From NCBI GenBank assembly GCA_002696485.1, contig NZTP01000086.1, positions 1 through 64,000 on the forward strand: a stretch of DNA of 64,000 nt. Direction: 5' to 3'. The notes below the pieces were generated by a model. It made no database searches, was not told where the DNA came from, and saw only the letters and a program-made list of their open reading frames with translations. This DNA is from Altibacter sp. GTDB lineage: Bacteria > Bacteroidota > Bacteroidia > Flavobacteriales > Flavobacteriaceae. How positions within the stretch are numbered: position 1 is the stretch's first letter; every line of letters starts with the position of its first letter. Below are positions 26,696 through 34,511 of this stretch, one piece after another. A program made the translations under genes and the position numbers.

Positions 26696-26947
26696 TTAGT
26701 CTTCCTCGTATTCTTTTTTCTTCACGGGCTTTATTCCAATTAACAGATCTACCATTTTAAGAACGAATGCCTTCTTTGCGATAGATGCTACGGTATTAGC
26801 AATGAGATTAAAGGGGGAAAAGGTTTCAGAAACGGTGTCCTTTGTTTCAGAAAATCCCAACTTTAGTTCTTCTTTATCAATTTGCGACTTAAGTTTCAAA
26901 TACTTAAGGTCTCTGTCTATTTCTTCAAACGTAGTGTATCGTCTCAT
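26696..26947 (-). CDS. small DUF6327-like protein
   Basis: An 83-residue protein. It opens with RRYTTFEEIDRDLKYLKLKSQIDKEELKLG, and its second half is hydrophobic to amphipathic (PFNLIANTVASIAKKAFVLKMVDLLIG) before a KKK-E-E tail. I recognise it as the small protein that follows holin-like and YtxH genes in Bacteroidota (called DUF6327). It probably associates with the membrane. It is the last gene of a three-gene operon, its ATG overlapping the holin-like gene as ATGA. Confidence 0.7.
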   Translation of the reverse strand: MRRYTTFEEIDRDLKYLKLKSQIDKEELKLGFSETKDTVSETFSPFNLIANTVASIAKKAFVLKMVDLLIGIKPVKKKEYEED

Positions 26948-27369
26948 AAGCGCTCTACGGGTTGGTTCTTTTCCAGTTGTTCCAATTCGGCTTCAGCCAT
27001 TTGTTTTGGTGGGATGTCATCTTCATCATACAAGAGAACAGAAAACTTATACAGCATTTTCCGCTCAATCGTTTTTCTTCCGAAGGCATACATAAGCATA
27101 AGGATGACTCCATAAAATGCACCCACGATAAAGAATCCAACCGAAACCGTCCCTATACTGTTTCCAATGAGGAAGGCAACTCCTACGGAGAGAAATAGTA
27201 ATACAAACAGAAAAATACTGCCAAAGACCAATAAGTTCACCAGCGAGATAGCTCCCTTCATGGATGATTTAAAGAGGCGGAGCTTATAGTACTCCGCCGT
27301 ACTTATTCCATATTCTTGAAACTTATCACTTATTCTGTCCAGACTATTTGTGAGACGCTCAAAGGCCAT
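26944..27369 (-). CDS. phage holin family-like membrane protein (DUF1469 type)
   Basis: A 141-residue protein: an amphipathic N-terminus, two membrane helices (about 41-66 and 75-97) with the pattern of the Actinobacterial Holin-X/DUF1469 family, and a cytoplasmic acidic tail (DEDDIPPKQMAEAELEQLE). Despite the family name nothing links it to a phage here. It is usually found with YtxH proteins, as in this operon, and is thought to act in envelope stress. It follows the YtxH gene by 1 bp. Confidence 0.8.
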   Translation of the reverse strand: MAFERLTNSLDRISDKFQEYGISTAEYYKLRLFKSSMKGAISLVNLLVFGSIFLFVLLFLSVGVAFLIGNSIGTVSVGFFIVGAFYGVILMLMYAFGRKTIERKMLYKFSVLLYDEDDIPPKQMAEAELEQLEKNQPVERL

Positions 27370-27370
27370 C

Positions 27371-27748
27371 TTATGCAGTTACTTTTTTGGCTGTGGTTTT
27401 GGCTTTGGCCTGAGTAGTCTCTTTTTGAAGCTTAGCGTTTTGTCTGCGTAATGCTTCTAACTTGTCTTCCATGGCAACTAGAATATCATCGGCCTTATAG
27501 CTTGCAGAGGACAAGGTATCCTCCAATTTTTGTTCGAAGCTAAGTCGGGCTTGCTGTGCTTTCGAACTTAAGTTGCTGGTTGTTTCTTTGATCTGTTTGT
27601 TGAGTCTCTTCTGAGCTTTTTTGGTTTCCTTACTGATCTTGCTACGTGTTTTCGATCCCTTATCTGGTGCATATAAGATTCCAATGCCTGCTCCAATCGC
27701 AGCTCCGGTCAATAATGCTAATAAGGTTTGTCCTGTATTCGATGCCAT
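27371..27748 (-). CDS. YtxH domain-containing protein
   Basis: A 125-residue protein. The N-terminal glycine-rich membrane segment TLLALLTGAAIGAGIGILYAPDKGSKTR (residues 8-35) defines YtxH. A Lys/Gln-rich coiled coil and an Ala/Lys/Thr tail follow (TKAKTTAKKVTA). These proteins are general-stress or envelope-associated. First gene of the YtxH, holin-like, DUF6327 operon. The 214-bp gap upstream holds only the glnS terminator and presumably this operon's promoter. Confidence 0.85.
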   Translation of the reverse strand: MASNTGQTLLALLTGAAIGAGIGILYAPDKGSKTRSKISKETKKAQKRLNKQIKETTSNLSSKAQQARLSFEQKLEDTLSSASYKADDILVAMEDKLEALRRQNAKLQKETTQAKAKTTAKKVTA

Positions 27749-27904
27749 AATTATACTTGTTTAATTGTTATTATTTAGATTGTCTCACAAAATTACTTAT
27801 AGCATCCGCAATTGGCTGTTAATAACCGGTTAATAGTTGATTTGCAACACACAAAGAAATCTTAAAAAGAACCTTTTTTAGCCAATTATTCTTAAAATTT
27901 CACA

Positions 27905-27942
27905 TAAAAAAATGGGAAGACACACTTTGGCATCTTCCCATT
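27905..27942 (-). terminator. terminator of glnS
   Basis: Inverted repeat AATGGGAAGA / TCTTCCCATT (27911-27920 and 27933-27942) with a 12-base loop. On the minus strand the right arm is followed by a run of seven T's, placed 20 bp after the glnS stop. Confidence 0.8.
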
Positions 27943-27962
27943 AATTATATCTGTAGTCTATG

Positions 27963-29639
27963 CTAAGCTAATTTGGCCCAAGAATCTCGCAAAGCGACCG
28001 TTCGATTAAAGACCAGGTTATCTTCAGTGCTGTCTCGGTCTACTACAAAATAACCCAATCGCTGAAACTGAAAACTATCTTCGGGTTGTGCATCTTTCAG
28101 GCTTGGTTCGACATAGGCCGTGATTACCTGCAACGAATCAGGGTTGATAAATTCCATAAAATCTTTCTCCTTTTGGGCATCCGGAGCCGGTTCTGTAAAC
28201 AGGCGGTCATAGAGCCGCACTTCGGCCGGTATGGCATGAGCCACAGAAACCCAATGCAGGGTTCCCTTTACCTTTCGCATTGATTCTTCGGTGCCACTGC
28301 CGCTTCGGCTTTTTGGGTCGTAGGTACAGTGGATCTCTGTAATATTTCCTTCGGAATCCTTTACCACCCGCTCGCCTTTTATTATGTAGGCGTTTTTAAG
28401 TCTGACTTCTTTATCTAATGTAAGACGAAAGAATTTTCTGTTTGCTTCCTCCTGAAAATCCTCACGTTCAATGAACAATTCTCTTGAAAAAGGGATGTTT
28501 CGGTTTCCGGCAGATTCATCTTCGGGGTTGTTCTCGGCCTCCAGCCACTCGGTTTCTCCTTCGGGATAATTGGTAATGACTAATTTTACCGGATCTAACA
28601 CAGCCATGACACGAGGAGCTTTTTTGTTAAGATCTTCGCGTACATTAAACTCAAGGTGTGACACGTCAATTAAGTTCTCTCGCTTTCCGACACCTATACT
28701 ATCGGCAAAATTCTTTATTGAATCCGGTGTATACCCCCGGCGACGAAGCCCTGAAATGGTGGGCATACGCGGATCGTCCCATCCGGTCACTACGCCTTCC
28801 TCCACCAACTTGGCAAGTTTGCGTTTACTAACTACTGTATGACTAAGATTACGACGTGCAAACTCACGCTGTTTAGGGCGTAATTTGTTGTTGTCGTATA
28901 CTTGATCCAAAAACCAATCGTACAATTCTCTGTGTGGCAGGAACTCAAGTGTACAGAAGGAATGTGATACTTGTTCTATGTAATCACTCTCCCCATGGGT
29001 CCAATCATACATAGGGAAAATCTTCCAATGGGTTCCTGTGCGGTGATGGTGTTTGTGAAGCACTCTGTACATAACGGGATCCCGCATCAACATATTTGGT
29101 GAAGCCATATCTATCTTAGCACGAAGCACATGGGCGCCTTCGCCCACGTCTCCATTCTTCATTTTCTCCAGCAATTCTAAATTTTCTTCTACTGATCGAT
29201 CTCTGTAAGGGCTTGCCGTTCCGGGTGTATTAGGTGTCCCTTTCTGTTGGGCAATCGCTTCGGAAGATTGAGAGTCTACATACGCCTTACCCTCCTTGAT
29301 GAGTTGTACGGCCCAATCGTAAAGCTGTTGGAAATAATCTGAAGCATAACATTCCTTAGCCCACGTGAATCCCAACCATTCGATATCACGCTTTATGGCA
29401 TCCACAAATTCTTGTTCTTCTTTGGCCGGATTAGTATCATCGAATCGTAAATTGACGGGAGCGCTGTATTTTTCCCCCAAGCCAAAGTTTAGGCAGATGG
29501 AAGAGGCGTGACCAATGTGTAAATACCCATTGGGTTCCGGGGGGAATCGAAAGCAAAGATCGCTTTTCTCGTGCGTTGTTCTTAAATCTTCTTCTATAAT
29601 GTGCTCAATAAAATTGAGGGATTCCTTTTCTTCAGACAT
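27963..29639 (-). CDS. glnS: glutamine--tRNA ligase
   Basis: It charges tRNA-Gln directly. It is a 558-residue class I synthetase with RFPPEPNGYLHIGHA (HIGH motif, about 29-43), the DDTNPAKEEQEF segment, and VVSKRKLAKLV (KMSKS equivalent, about 267-277). A C-terminal beta-barrel anticodon domain follows. Length matches E. coli GlnRS. The gene is monocistronic on the minus strand, with a TAACTTTG -7 element 17 bp upstream (29657-29664) and a terminator downstream. Confidence 0.97.
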   Translation of the reverse strand: MSEEKESLNFIEHIIEEDLRTTHEKSDLCFRFPPEPNGYLHIGHASSICLNFGLGEKYSAPVNLRFDDTNPAKEEQEFVDAIKRDIEWLGFTWAKECYASDYFQQLYDWAVQLIKEGKAYVDSQSSEAIAQQKGTPNTPGTASPYRDRSVEENLELLEKMKNGDVGEGAHVLRAKIDMASPNMLMRDPVMYRVLHKHHHRTGTHWKIFPMYDWTHGESDYIEQVSHSFCTLEFLPHRELYDWFLDQVYDNNKLRPKQREFARRNLSHTVVSKRKLAKLVEEGVVTGWDDPRMPTISGLRRRGYTPDSIKNFADSIGVGKRENLIDVSHLEFNVREDLNKKAPRVMAVLDPVKLVITNYPEGETEWLEAENNPEDESAGNRNIPFSRELFIEREDFQEEANRKFFRLTLDKEVRLKNAYIIKGERVVKDSEGNITEIHCTYDPKSRSGSGTEESMRKVKGTLHWVSVAHAIPAEVRLYDRLFTEPAPDAQKEKDFMEFINPDSLQVITAYVEPSLKDAQPEDSFQFQRLGYFVVDRDSTEDNLVFNRTVALRDSWAKLA

Positions 29640-29738
29640 AGTATAAAAAATATGTGCAAAGTTAATGAAAAACAGCCCCCCTAACGCATTCCTCTAACTC
29701 ATTTTTCGATCGCAGTTAGCAGGGAGGGTTGATTTTTC

Positions 29739-29746
29739 TATCTTTG
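29739..29746 (+). promoter_or_regulatory. -7 element of folB
   Basis: TATCTTTG, full match to TAnnTTTG, 14 bp upstream of the folB ATG, in the divergent gap with glnS. It implies a very short leader. Confidence 0.45.
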
Positions 29747-29760
29747 CGCAAAGCGTGTTT

Positions 29761-30117
29761 ATGAGTACCATTCGGTTGAAGAATATTAAGATCTATGCAT
29801 TCCACGGGTGTTTGGTCGAGGAAGAGAAAATAGGTAGTGACTATCTGGTAAACCTTGAAGTCAAGGCCAATCTGGCGAAGGCCGCGAGTACAGATCATCT
29901 AGCAGATACTGTGGATTATGTACATCTTCAAAAAATAGTAAAAGAAGAGATGTCCGTACGTTCTAAACTGTTGGAACATGTGGGGCAGCGTATTATTAAC
30001 TCCATTTTTACCCAACTTCCGTTAGTGACCGTGGTGAAAGTGACCGTAGCAAAAGTGAACCCTCCCATTGGCGGTGACGTCGAAGAAGTGAGCGTCACCA
30101 TGAAATCTGAACGGTAA
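29761..30117 (+). CDS. folB: dihydroneopterin aldolase
   Basis: It cleaves dihydroneopterin to 6-hydroxymethyl-dihydropterin in folate synthesis. A small 118-residue protein of the tunnelling fold: STIRLKNIKIYAFHGC at the start with the conserved HG, the catalytic Glu region EEEKIGSDY, TVDYVHLQKIV, and VVKVTVAKVNPPI with the catalytic Lys. The ATG at 29761 is preferred over a GTG two codons upstream. It is followed after 66 bp by tRNA-Cys. Confidence 0.94.
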   Translation: MSTIRLKNIKIYAFHGCLVEEEKIGSDYLVNLEVKANLAKAASTDHLADTVDYVHLQKIVKEEMSVRSKLLEHVGQRIINSIFTQLPLVTVVKVTVAKVNPPIGGDVEEVSVTMKSER

Positions 30118-30152
30118 ATAGGTTTTTATAGGAATTTTCAGTTTAATCTTTT

Positions 30153-30160
30153 TATATTTG
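30153..30160 (+). promoter_or_regulatory. -7 element of tRNA-Cys
   Basis: TATATTTG, 23 bp upstream of the tRNA 5' end. No clear -33 element at the expected spacing. Confidence 0.4.
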
Positions 30161-30183
30161 CCGAACTTATTTCAGGTAGATAG

Positions 30184-30254
30184 GGCATCATGGCCGAGTG
30201 GCTAGGCAGAGGTCTGCAAAACCTTCTACAGCGGTTCGAATCCGCTTGATGCCT
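30184..30254 (+). tRNA. tRNA-Cys (anticodon GCA)
   Basis: A 71-nt cloverleaf: the acceptor arms GGCATCA and TGATGCC pair, the D-arm has GGCCGAGTGGC, the anticodon loop TCTGCAAAA gives anticodon GCA, and the T-arm has GCGGTTCGAATCCGC. The discriminator base is U, as usual for tRNA-Cys. CCA is not encoded. It is followed by a terminator. Confidence 0.97.
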
Positions 30255-30260
30255 CAAAAG

Positions 30261-30289
30261 AACCTTCAGCGAAAACTGAAGGTTTTTTT
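30261..30289 (+). terminator. terminator after tRNA-Cys
   Basis: Inverted repeat AACCTTCAG / CTGAAGGTT with a short GA-rich loop and a run of seven T's starting 7 bp after the tRNA. It runs into the 3' end of the convergent LysE-type gene. Confidence 0.88.
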
Positions 30290-31001
30290 ATTTAAACGCT
30301 TCCACAGGAGGAATGGGGTTCTCCACAGGATGGCCTTGCCCCGGTATTCGATCTAGCCCTGCTTTCACTTCGTTTGGAAAGATTCCTTGAAGCAAGAGAA
30401 GGACACCAAAGCCCATGATTAAGATACTCACCCATTTTTTGGTCTTAAAGATAAAACGAGGCGTCATCTTACTTTTAAGCTTCTTTGCGAGGGTTATCTT
30501 AAGAAGGTCCGTGGCAAAAAAAGTGATGAGAACCGTGCTTAAGAACAGTAATATGCCATTTTCGGAAGAAGTTAAGGCATTCGCCATGATAATAGTTCCT
30601 ATCCAGCCGGCCAACACTCCAAAATTTACAAAATTTAACAGAAAGCCCTTCAGAAAAAGACCGCTTAAATTCTTCTTTACCTTCACAGCATAGTGTTCTC
30701 TGGCGATCTTAATGAATGATTTTGCTGTACGTATATAGGAAATGATACCATAAGCGATCAAAACAGCACCTCCAAAAATAAGCAGTCCCGGGTCATCCTT
30801 GACTTTTTCCAAGATCTTACTGGTACTGTAGTACGCAATGAGAATGAAAATGATATCGGCAAAGATAGCGCCAAGATCAAAGAATAATCCCGCTTTAAAA
30901 CCCTTGGTGATACTGGTTTCAATGAGTGTAAAAAACACCGGTCCTACTGCGAATGCAAGTAGAAATCCATAGAAGGCGGCGTACCATAAACCATCGAACA
31001 T
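30288..31001 (-). CDS. LysE family transporter
   Basis: A 237-residue inner membrane protein with about six hydrophobic helices. The N-terminal FYGFLLAFAVGPVFFTLIETSITKGFKAGL carries the G-P-x4 pattern of LysE/RhtB exporters. Members export amino acids, but flavobacterial ones have unknown substrates. The C-terminal 30 residues are Pro/Gly-rich and polar (PGQGHPVENPIPPVEAFK). It lies 23 bp downstream of rnr, likely co-transcribed. Confidence 0.88.
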   Translation of the reverse strand: MFDGLWYAAFYGFLLAFAVGPVFFTLIETSITKGFKAGLFFDLGAIFADIIFILIAYYSTSKILEKVKDDPGLLIFGGAVLIAYGIISYIRTAKSFIKIAREHYAVKVKKNLSGLFLKGFLLNFVNFGVLAGWIGTIIMANALTSSENGILLFLSTVLITFFATDLLKITLAKKLKSKMTPRFIFKTKKWVSILIMGFGVLLLLQGIFPNEVKAGLDRIPGQGHPVENPIPPVEAFK

Positions 31002-31024
31002 AGATAGTAAAAGTACAAATTATT

Positions 31025-33244
31025 TTATCCTTTATTGCGAGGTTGGTACTCCTTTCGGTGGCCCAACATCGTAAAATCCAAATGTTTTTTTACAAGGTCT
31101 GCATTTTTCACTCTTACATAGACTTCATCTCCCAGACGATACACATTTTTGGTGCGTTGTCCAATAACAGCATATTCATCCTTGTCAAAGGTATAGCGGT
31201 CATCCTTTAAATCCTGAAGGCGCACCATTCCTTCGCATTTGTTAGAGATGATTTCCACATACACACCCCATTCGGTCACACCGGAAATAACCCCTAGAAA
31301 GTCTTGATCCTGATGATCTTGCATGTATTTAACCTGCATATACTTGATGCTGTCTCGTTCGGCATTGGAGGCAAGATTCTCCATATCGCTGGAATGATTG
31401 CACATTTCCTCATACTTATCTTCCTTAGCCGATTTCGTCCCGTCCAAGTATCGCTGTAGAAGACGATGAACCATAACGTCGGGATACCGTCTAATAGGAG
31501 AGGTAAAATGCGTGTAATAATCGAAAGCCAGCCCGTAATGGCCAATATTGTTGGTTGTATAGATTGCTTTACTCATGGATCGTATCGCCAGTGTATCGAC
31601 CAGATTCTGTTCCTTCTTTCCTTGAACATCATGCAGTAATTTATTAAGCGATGCTGCGGTCGTACTTCGATTCTTGGTATTTAATTGGTAGCCGAAGCGT
31701 TTGATGATATTCTCCAAAGCTGCGATCTTTTCGTCATCCGGCTCATCGTGCACTCTATAAACAAAGGTTTTCTTCTTGCTTTGCTTCCCTATAAACTCGG
31801 CTACACTTCTGTTTGCCAAGAGCATGAATTCTTCGATCAACTTATTGGCATCCTTACTTTCTTTGAAATAAACGCCTTCCGGATTGTTTTGTTCATCCAG
31901 AATAAATTTAACTTCCACTTTATCGAAGGAAATCGCTCCCTGCCGCATTCTCTTCTGCCGAAGAATTTTCGCAAGTCGGTCCATTTCCAAAATAGCTTCT
32001 GCTATTTCTTGCTTTACTGTATACGGTTTCCCGGTAAGCGATATTTCTGAAGGAATGGTATGCGAAGCCTCATTTTGGTTTTCTATCACATGTTGGGCCT
32101 CTTCGTACGCAAAGCGAGCATCGCTGTATGTAACCGTTCTTCCGAACCATTGCTTAACAACTTCAGCTTTAGGCGTCATTTCAAACACTGCAGAAAAGGT
32201 GTACTTTTCTTCATGAGGTCGTAAAGAGCAGGCTCCATTGGAAAGAATTTCAGGAAGCATAGGAACCACACGATCTACAAGATATACCGAGGTGGCACGC
32301 TCATACGCTTCATCATCCAATACCGTTCCCGGTTTGAGATAGTGAGATACATCGGCAATGTGGATACCAATCTCGTAATTTCCATGTTCAAGTTTGGTGA
32401 ATGACAAGGCATCATCAAAATCTTTAGCGTCTTTAGGGTCGATGGTAAAGGTGAGATCCTTTCGCATATCGCGGCGTTTTTCAATCTCTTCTTGATGTAT
32501 TTTGGTGTCTAATTTATTAGCATAGGCTTCCACTTCGGGTGGGAACTCATACGGAAGTCCGTACTGCGCCAAGATGGAATGGATCTCTGTATTGTGTTCA
32601 CCCGGCATTCCTAATACCTTTAGGACTTTTCCGTAGGGAGAATCTGCTTTTTCCGGCCAGTCTTCCATAGCTACCAGCACCTTTTCTCCGTTTTTGGCGT
32701 TTCCAATATTCGCTTTCGGAATAAAGATATCGGTATACATTTTATAATCGGTCACTTCAACGAACGCAAAGTTATCCATGACTTGGATCGTTCCAACAAA
32801 TTCGGTTCGTTTGCGTTCTAAGATCTTGGTAACCTCTCCTTCTGTCTTTCCTCCTTTTCTGCGTTTAAATACGTACACCTCTACGGTGTCCCCTTGCAAT
32901 GCTTTGTTAAGATTCTTGTTCTTTATTAGAATATCTTCCTCCAACTCTTCCACGATCACGTAGCCTTGTCCGCGACCTGCAATATCCATTCTACCGGTAT
33001 AATAATTTTGAGATGGGGTAATGATGTATTTTCCTCGTTCCACCTCTTGAATGTTTCCTTTGCCTTGGAGTTCTTTTAGTTTTTTAATGATCTGATTACG
33101 GCTGCTGGCATCATCCATTCCTAATTTTGCTGCAATTTGTTTGTAATTATGGGGTTTGGAATGATCCTTTCTAAGAATGGCTAGAATGCTTTCGGTAAGT
33201 CCTTCAATTTTTTGTTTTCTCCTTTTTTTATTCTTCTGAGGCAT
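31025..33244 (-). CDS. rnr: ribonuclease R
   Basis: A 3'-5' exoribonuclease able to degrade structured RNA. It has 739 residues: a basic N-terminus (NKKRRKQKIEG) with a winged-helix-like segment, cold-shock domains (about 80-230), and the RNB catalytic domain containing FTIDPKDAKDFDDALSF with its cluster of metal-binding Asp. A C-terminal S1 domain follows (about 640-720). Length is normal. It is transcribed away from the candidate origin at 33.6 kb. Confidence 0.96.
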   Translation of the reverse strand: MPQKNKKRRKQKIEGLTESILAILRKDHSKPHNYKQIAAKLGMDDASSRNQIIKKLKELQGKGNIQEVERGKYIITPSQNYYTGRMDIAGRGQGYVIVEELEEDILIKNKNLNKALQGDTVEVYVFKRRKGGKTEGEVTKILERKRTEFVGTIQVMDNFAFVEVTDYKMYTDIFIPKANIGNAKNGEKVLVAMEDWPEKADSPYGKVLKVLGMPGEHNTEIHSILAQYGLPYEFPPEVEAYANKLDTKIHQEEIEKRRDMRKDLTFTIDPKDAKDFDDALSFTKLEHGNYEIGIHIADVSHYLKPGTVLDDEAYERATSVYLVDRVVPMLPEILSNGACSLRPHEEKYTFSAVFEMTPKAEVVKQWFGRTVTYSDARFAYEEAQHVIENQNEASHTIPSEISLTGKPYTVKQEIAEAILEMDRLAKILRQKRMRQGAISFDKVEVKFILDEQNNPEGVYFKESKDANKLIEEFMLLANRSVAEFIGKQSKKKTFVYRVHDEPDDEKIAALENIIKRFGYQLNTKNRSTTAASLNKLLHDVQGKKEQNLVDTLAIRSMSKAIYTTNNIGHYGLAFDYYTHFTSPIRRYPDVMVHRLLQRYLDGTKSAKEDKYEEMCNHSSDMENLASNAERDSIKYMQVKYMQDHQDQDFLGVISGVTEWGVYVEIISNKCEGMVRLQDLKDDRYTFDKDEYAVIGQRTKNVYRLGDEVYVRVKNADLVKKHLDFTMLGHRKEYQPRNKG

Positions 33245-33341
33245 GGTAATTAATTATTGATGGTAAAAGTACATTATATAAAGCAATCAACTTCCCTTAT
33301 TCACAAAGATTTAGTACCTTGGTAAGACAGCTCCCTACCTA

Positions 33342-33581
33342 ATGAAACACTTTAAAACCATAGCAATATTTACCTTTCCAAGCGAATATACTGTGTTACG
33401 TCATCTATTTGAACAGCAGGAGATAAGACATGGTTTTCTTCATGAAACCATGATTGGTGTGCTTCCTTTCCACTCGAACGCTTTTGGAGGAATACGGCTC
33501 CAAGTCCATGAAGAGGACATAGAAATCGCACAAGAAATCATCAACCAACTCAACGACACCTCGAATCTTCACATCGTCTAA
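33342..33581 (+). CDS. small DUF2007-type putative signal-transducing protein
   Basis: A 79-residue protein. The pattern FTFPSEYTVLRHLFEQQEIRHGFLHE...LQVHEEDIEIAQEIINQL is that of DUF2007, a ferredoxin-like alpha-beta fold with no known biochemical role. The ATG at 33342 follows the rnr divergent gap of 97 bp. The candidate oriC begins right after its stop. Confidence 0.75.
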   Translation: MKHFKTIAIFTFPSEYTVLRHLFEQQEIRHGFLHETMIGVLPFHSNAFGGIRLQVHEEDIEIAQEIINQLNDTSNLHIV

Positions 33582-34047
33582 ATCTTCTTATCAACAACTA
33601 ATACATATTCATTTTTTTCTTTTCTAAATTTTTTAAATAAAATGATGATGATGATAGCTTGTTGATAGGTACAATAACTTTTATAAAATTGGTTTTGGAT
33701 TTAAGTTATCGCTATTTTTTGAATCTTTATTAACAACTTTTAAGCTAATAATCTATTTGATTTTGAAGGATTTATTTATACTGATTAACAACTGTCAACA
33801 AACACTATTGACAGGTAAATTTTAATAAGATTTTAGTAAGAATTTGTTAAGAATAGAAAAGAGAAGTCTCATAAAACGAAGATAAAACACCACGTTAAAA
33901 TTTGCATACTGTATTTTTAATTCGAGTATATACAACTAATGAAATCATGCAAGTTTTTTTACTGAATTTCTACGAACAAATATGAACATAGTTATTAACT
34001 TTATGTTTAGGTAAACATTAATAAATAGTAAACTTCAAGATTTACAA
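33582..34047. other. candidate replication origin (oriC)
   Basis: An AT-rich gene-free stretch of about 470 bp, the longest such gap in the left half. It holds several DnaA-box-like 9-mers: TTATCAACA (33588-33596), CTATCAACA on the minus strand (33660-33668), TTATTAACA (33727-33735) and TGATTAACA (33782-33790). It also has the inverted repeat CTGTCAA/TTGACAG (33792-33814), the palindrome-like TGTTTAGGTAAACA (34004-34017), a GAT triplet run (33642-33656) next to a box, and long A/T runs that could unwind. Two parS-type sites lie 14-17 kb away. dnaA is not adjacent. The call is an inference from composition and motifs. Confidence 0.55.
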
Positions 34048-34055
34048 TATCTTTG
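34048..34055 (+). promoter_or_regulatory. -7 element of rpiB
   Basis: TATCTTTG, full match to TAnnTTTG, 15 bp upstream of the chosen rpiB ATG. Its presence argues against the upstream TTG (34053) as the start codon. Confidence 0.5.
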
Positions 34056-34070
34056 AAAAAAACACAGGCC

Positions 34071-34502
34071 ATGAAAATAGCTATTGGAAACGATCACGCA
34101 GGAACCGAATACAAGAAAACCATTGTTGCATATCTTCAAAAAGAGGGCTATGAGGTGATCAATCACGGCACAGACTCCCAAGATAGTGTGGATTATCCCG
34201 ATTTTGTACATCCGGTTGCACAGGATGTAGAATCAAATAAAGCCGAATTTGGGATCATCATCTGCGGAAGCGGTAACGGTGCAAACATGACAGCCAACAA
34301 GCATCAAAACGTACGTTCTGCGCTGTGTTGGACTAAAGAGATCACGGCCTTGGCCAGGGAACACAACAATGCCAATGTATTGAGCATTCCGGCGCGCTTT
34401 ACCAGCGAACCCCAAGTTTTGGATATGGTAAAGACCTTTTTAAATACTGCTTTTGAAGGAGGAAGACACGAGCGTCGCGTCGCCAAAATTGCATGCTCGT
34501 AG
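34071..34502 (+). CDS. rpiB: ribose 5-phosphate isomerase B
   Basis: It interconverts ribulose-5-phosphate and ribose-5-phosphate. It has 143 residues of the RpiB/LacAB fold: GNDHAGTEYK with His9, DYPDF, and GIIICGSGNGANMTANK with the catalytic Cys65 and the phosphate loop. The ATG at 34071 gives the conserved MKIAIGNDHAG. A TTG six codons upstream overlaps the -7 element and was rejected. It is followed 9 bp later by the CDF transporter. Confidence 0.95.
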   Translation: MKIAIGNDHAGTEYKKTIVAYLQKEGYEVINHGTDSQDSVDYPDFVHPVAQDVESNKAEFGIIICGSGNGANMTANKHQNVRSALCWTKEITALAREHNNANVLSIPARFTSEPQVLDMVKTFLNTAFEGGRHERRVAKIACS

Positions 34503-34511
34503 TTTCCTGAG

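Noticed and set aside
26944..27369. Holin-like protein as evidence for a prophage
   Set aside because: No lysin, integrase, capsid or terminase genes nearby; the family name is historical and the gene pairs with YtxH and DUF6327 as in stress operons.
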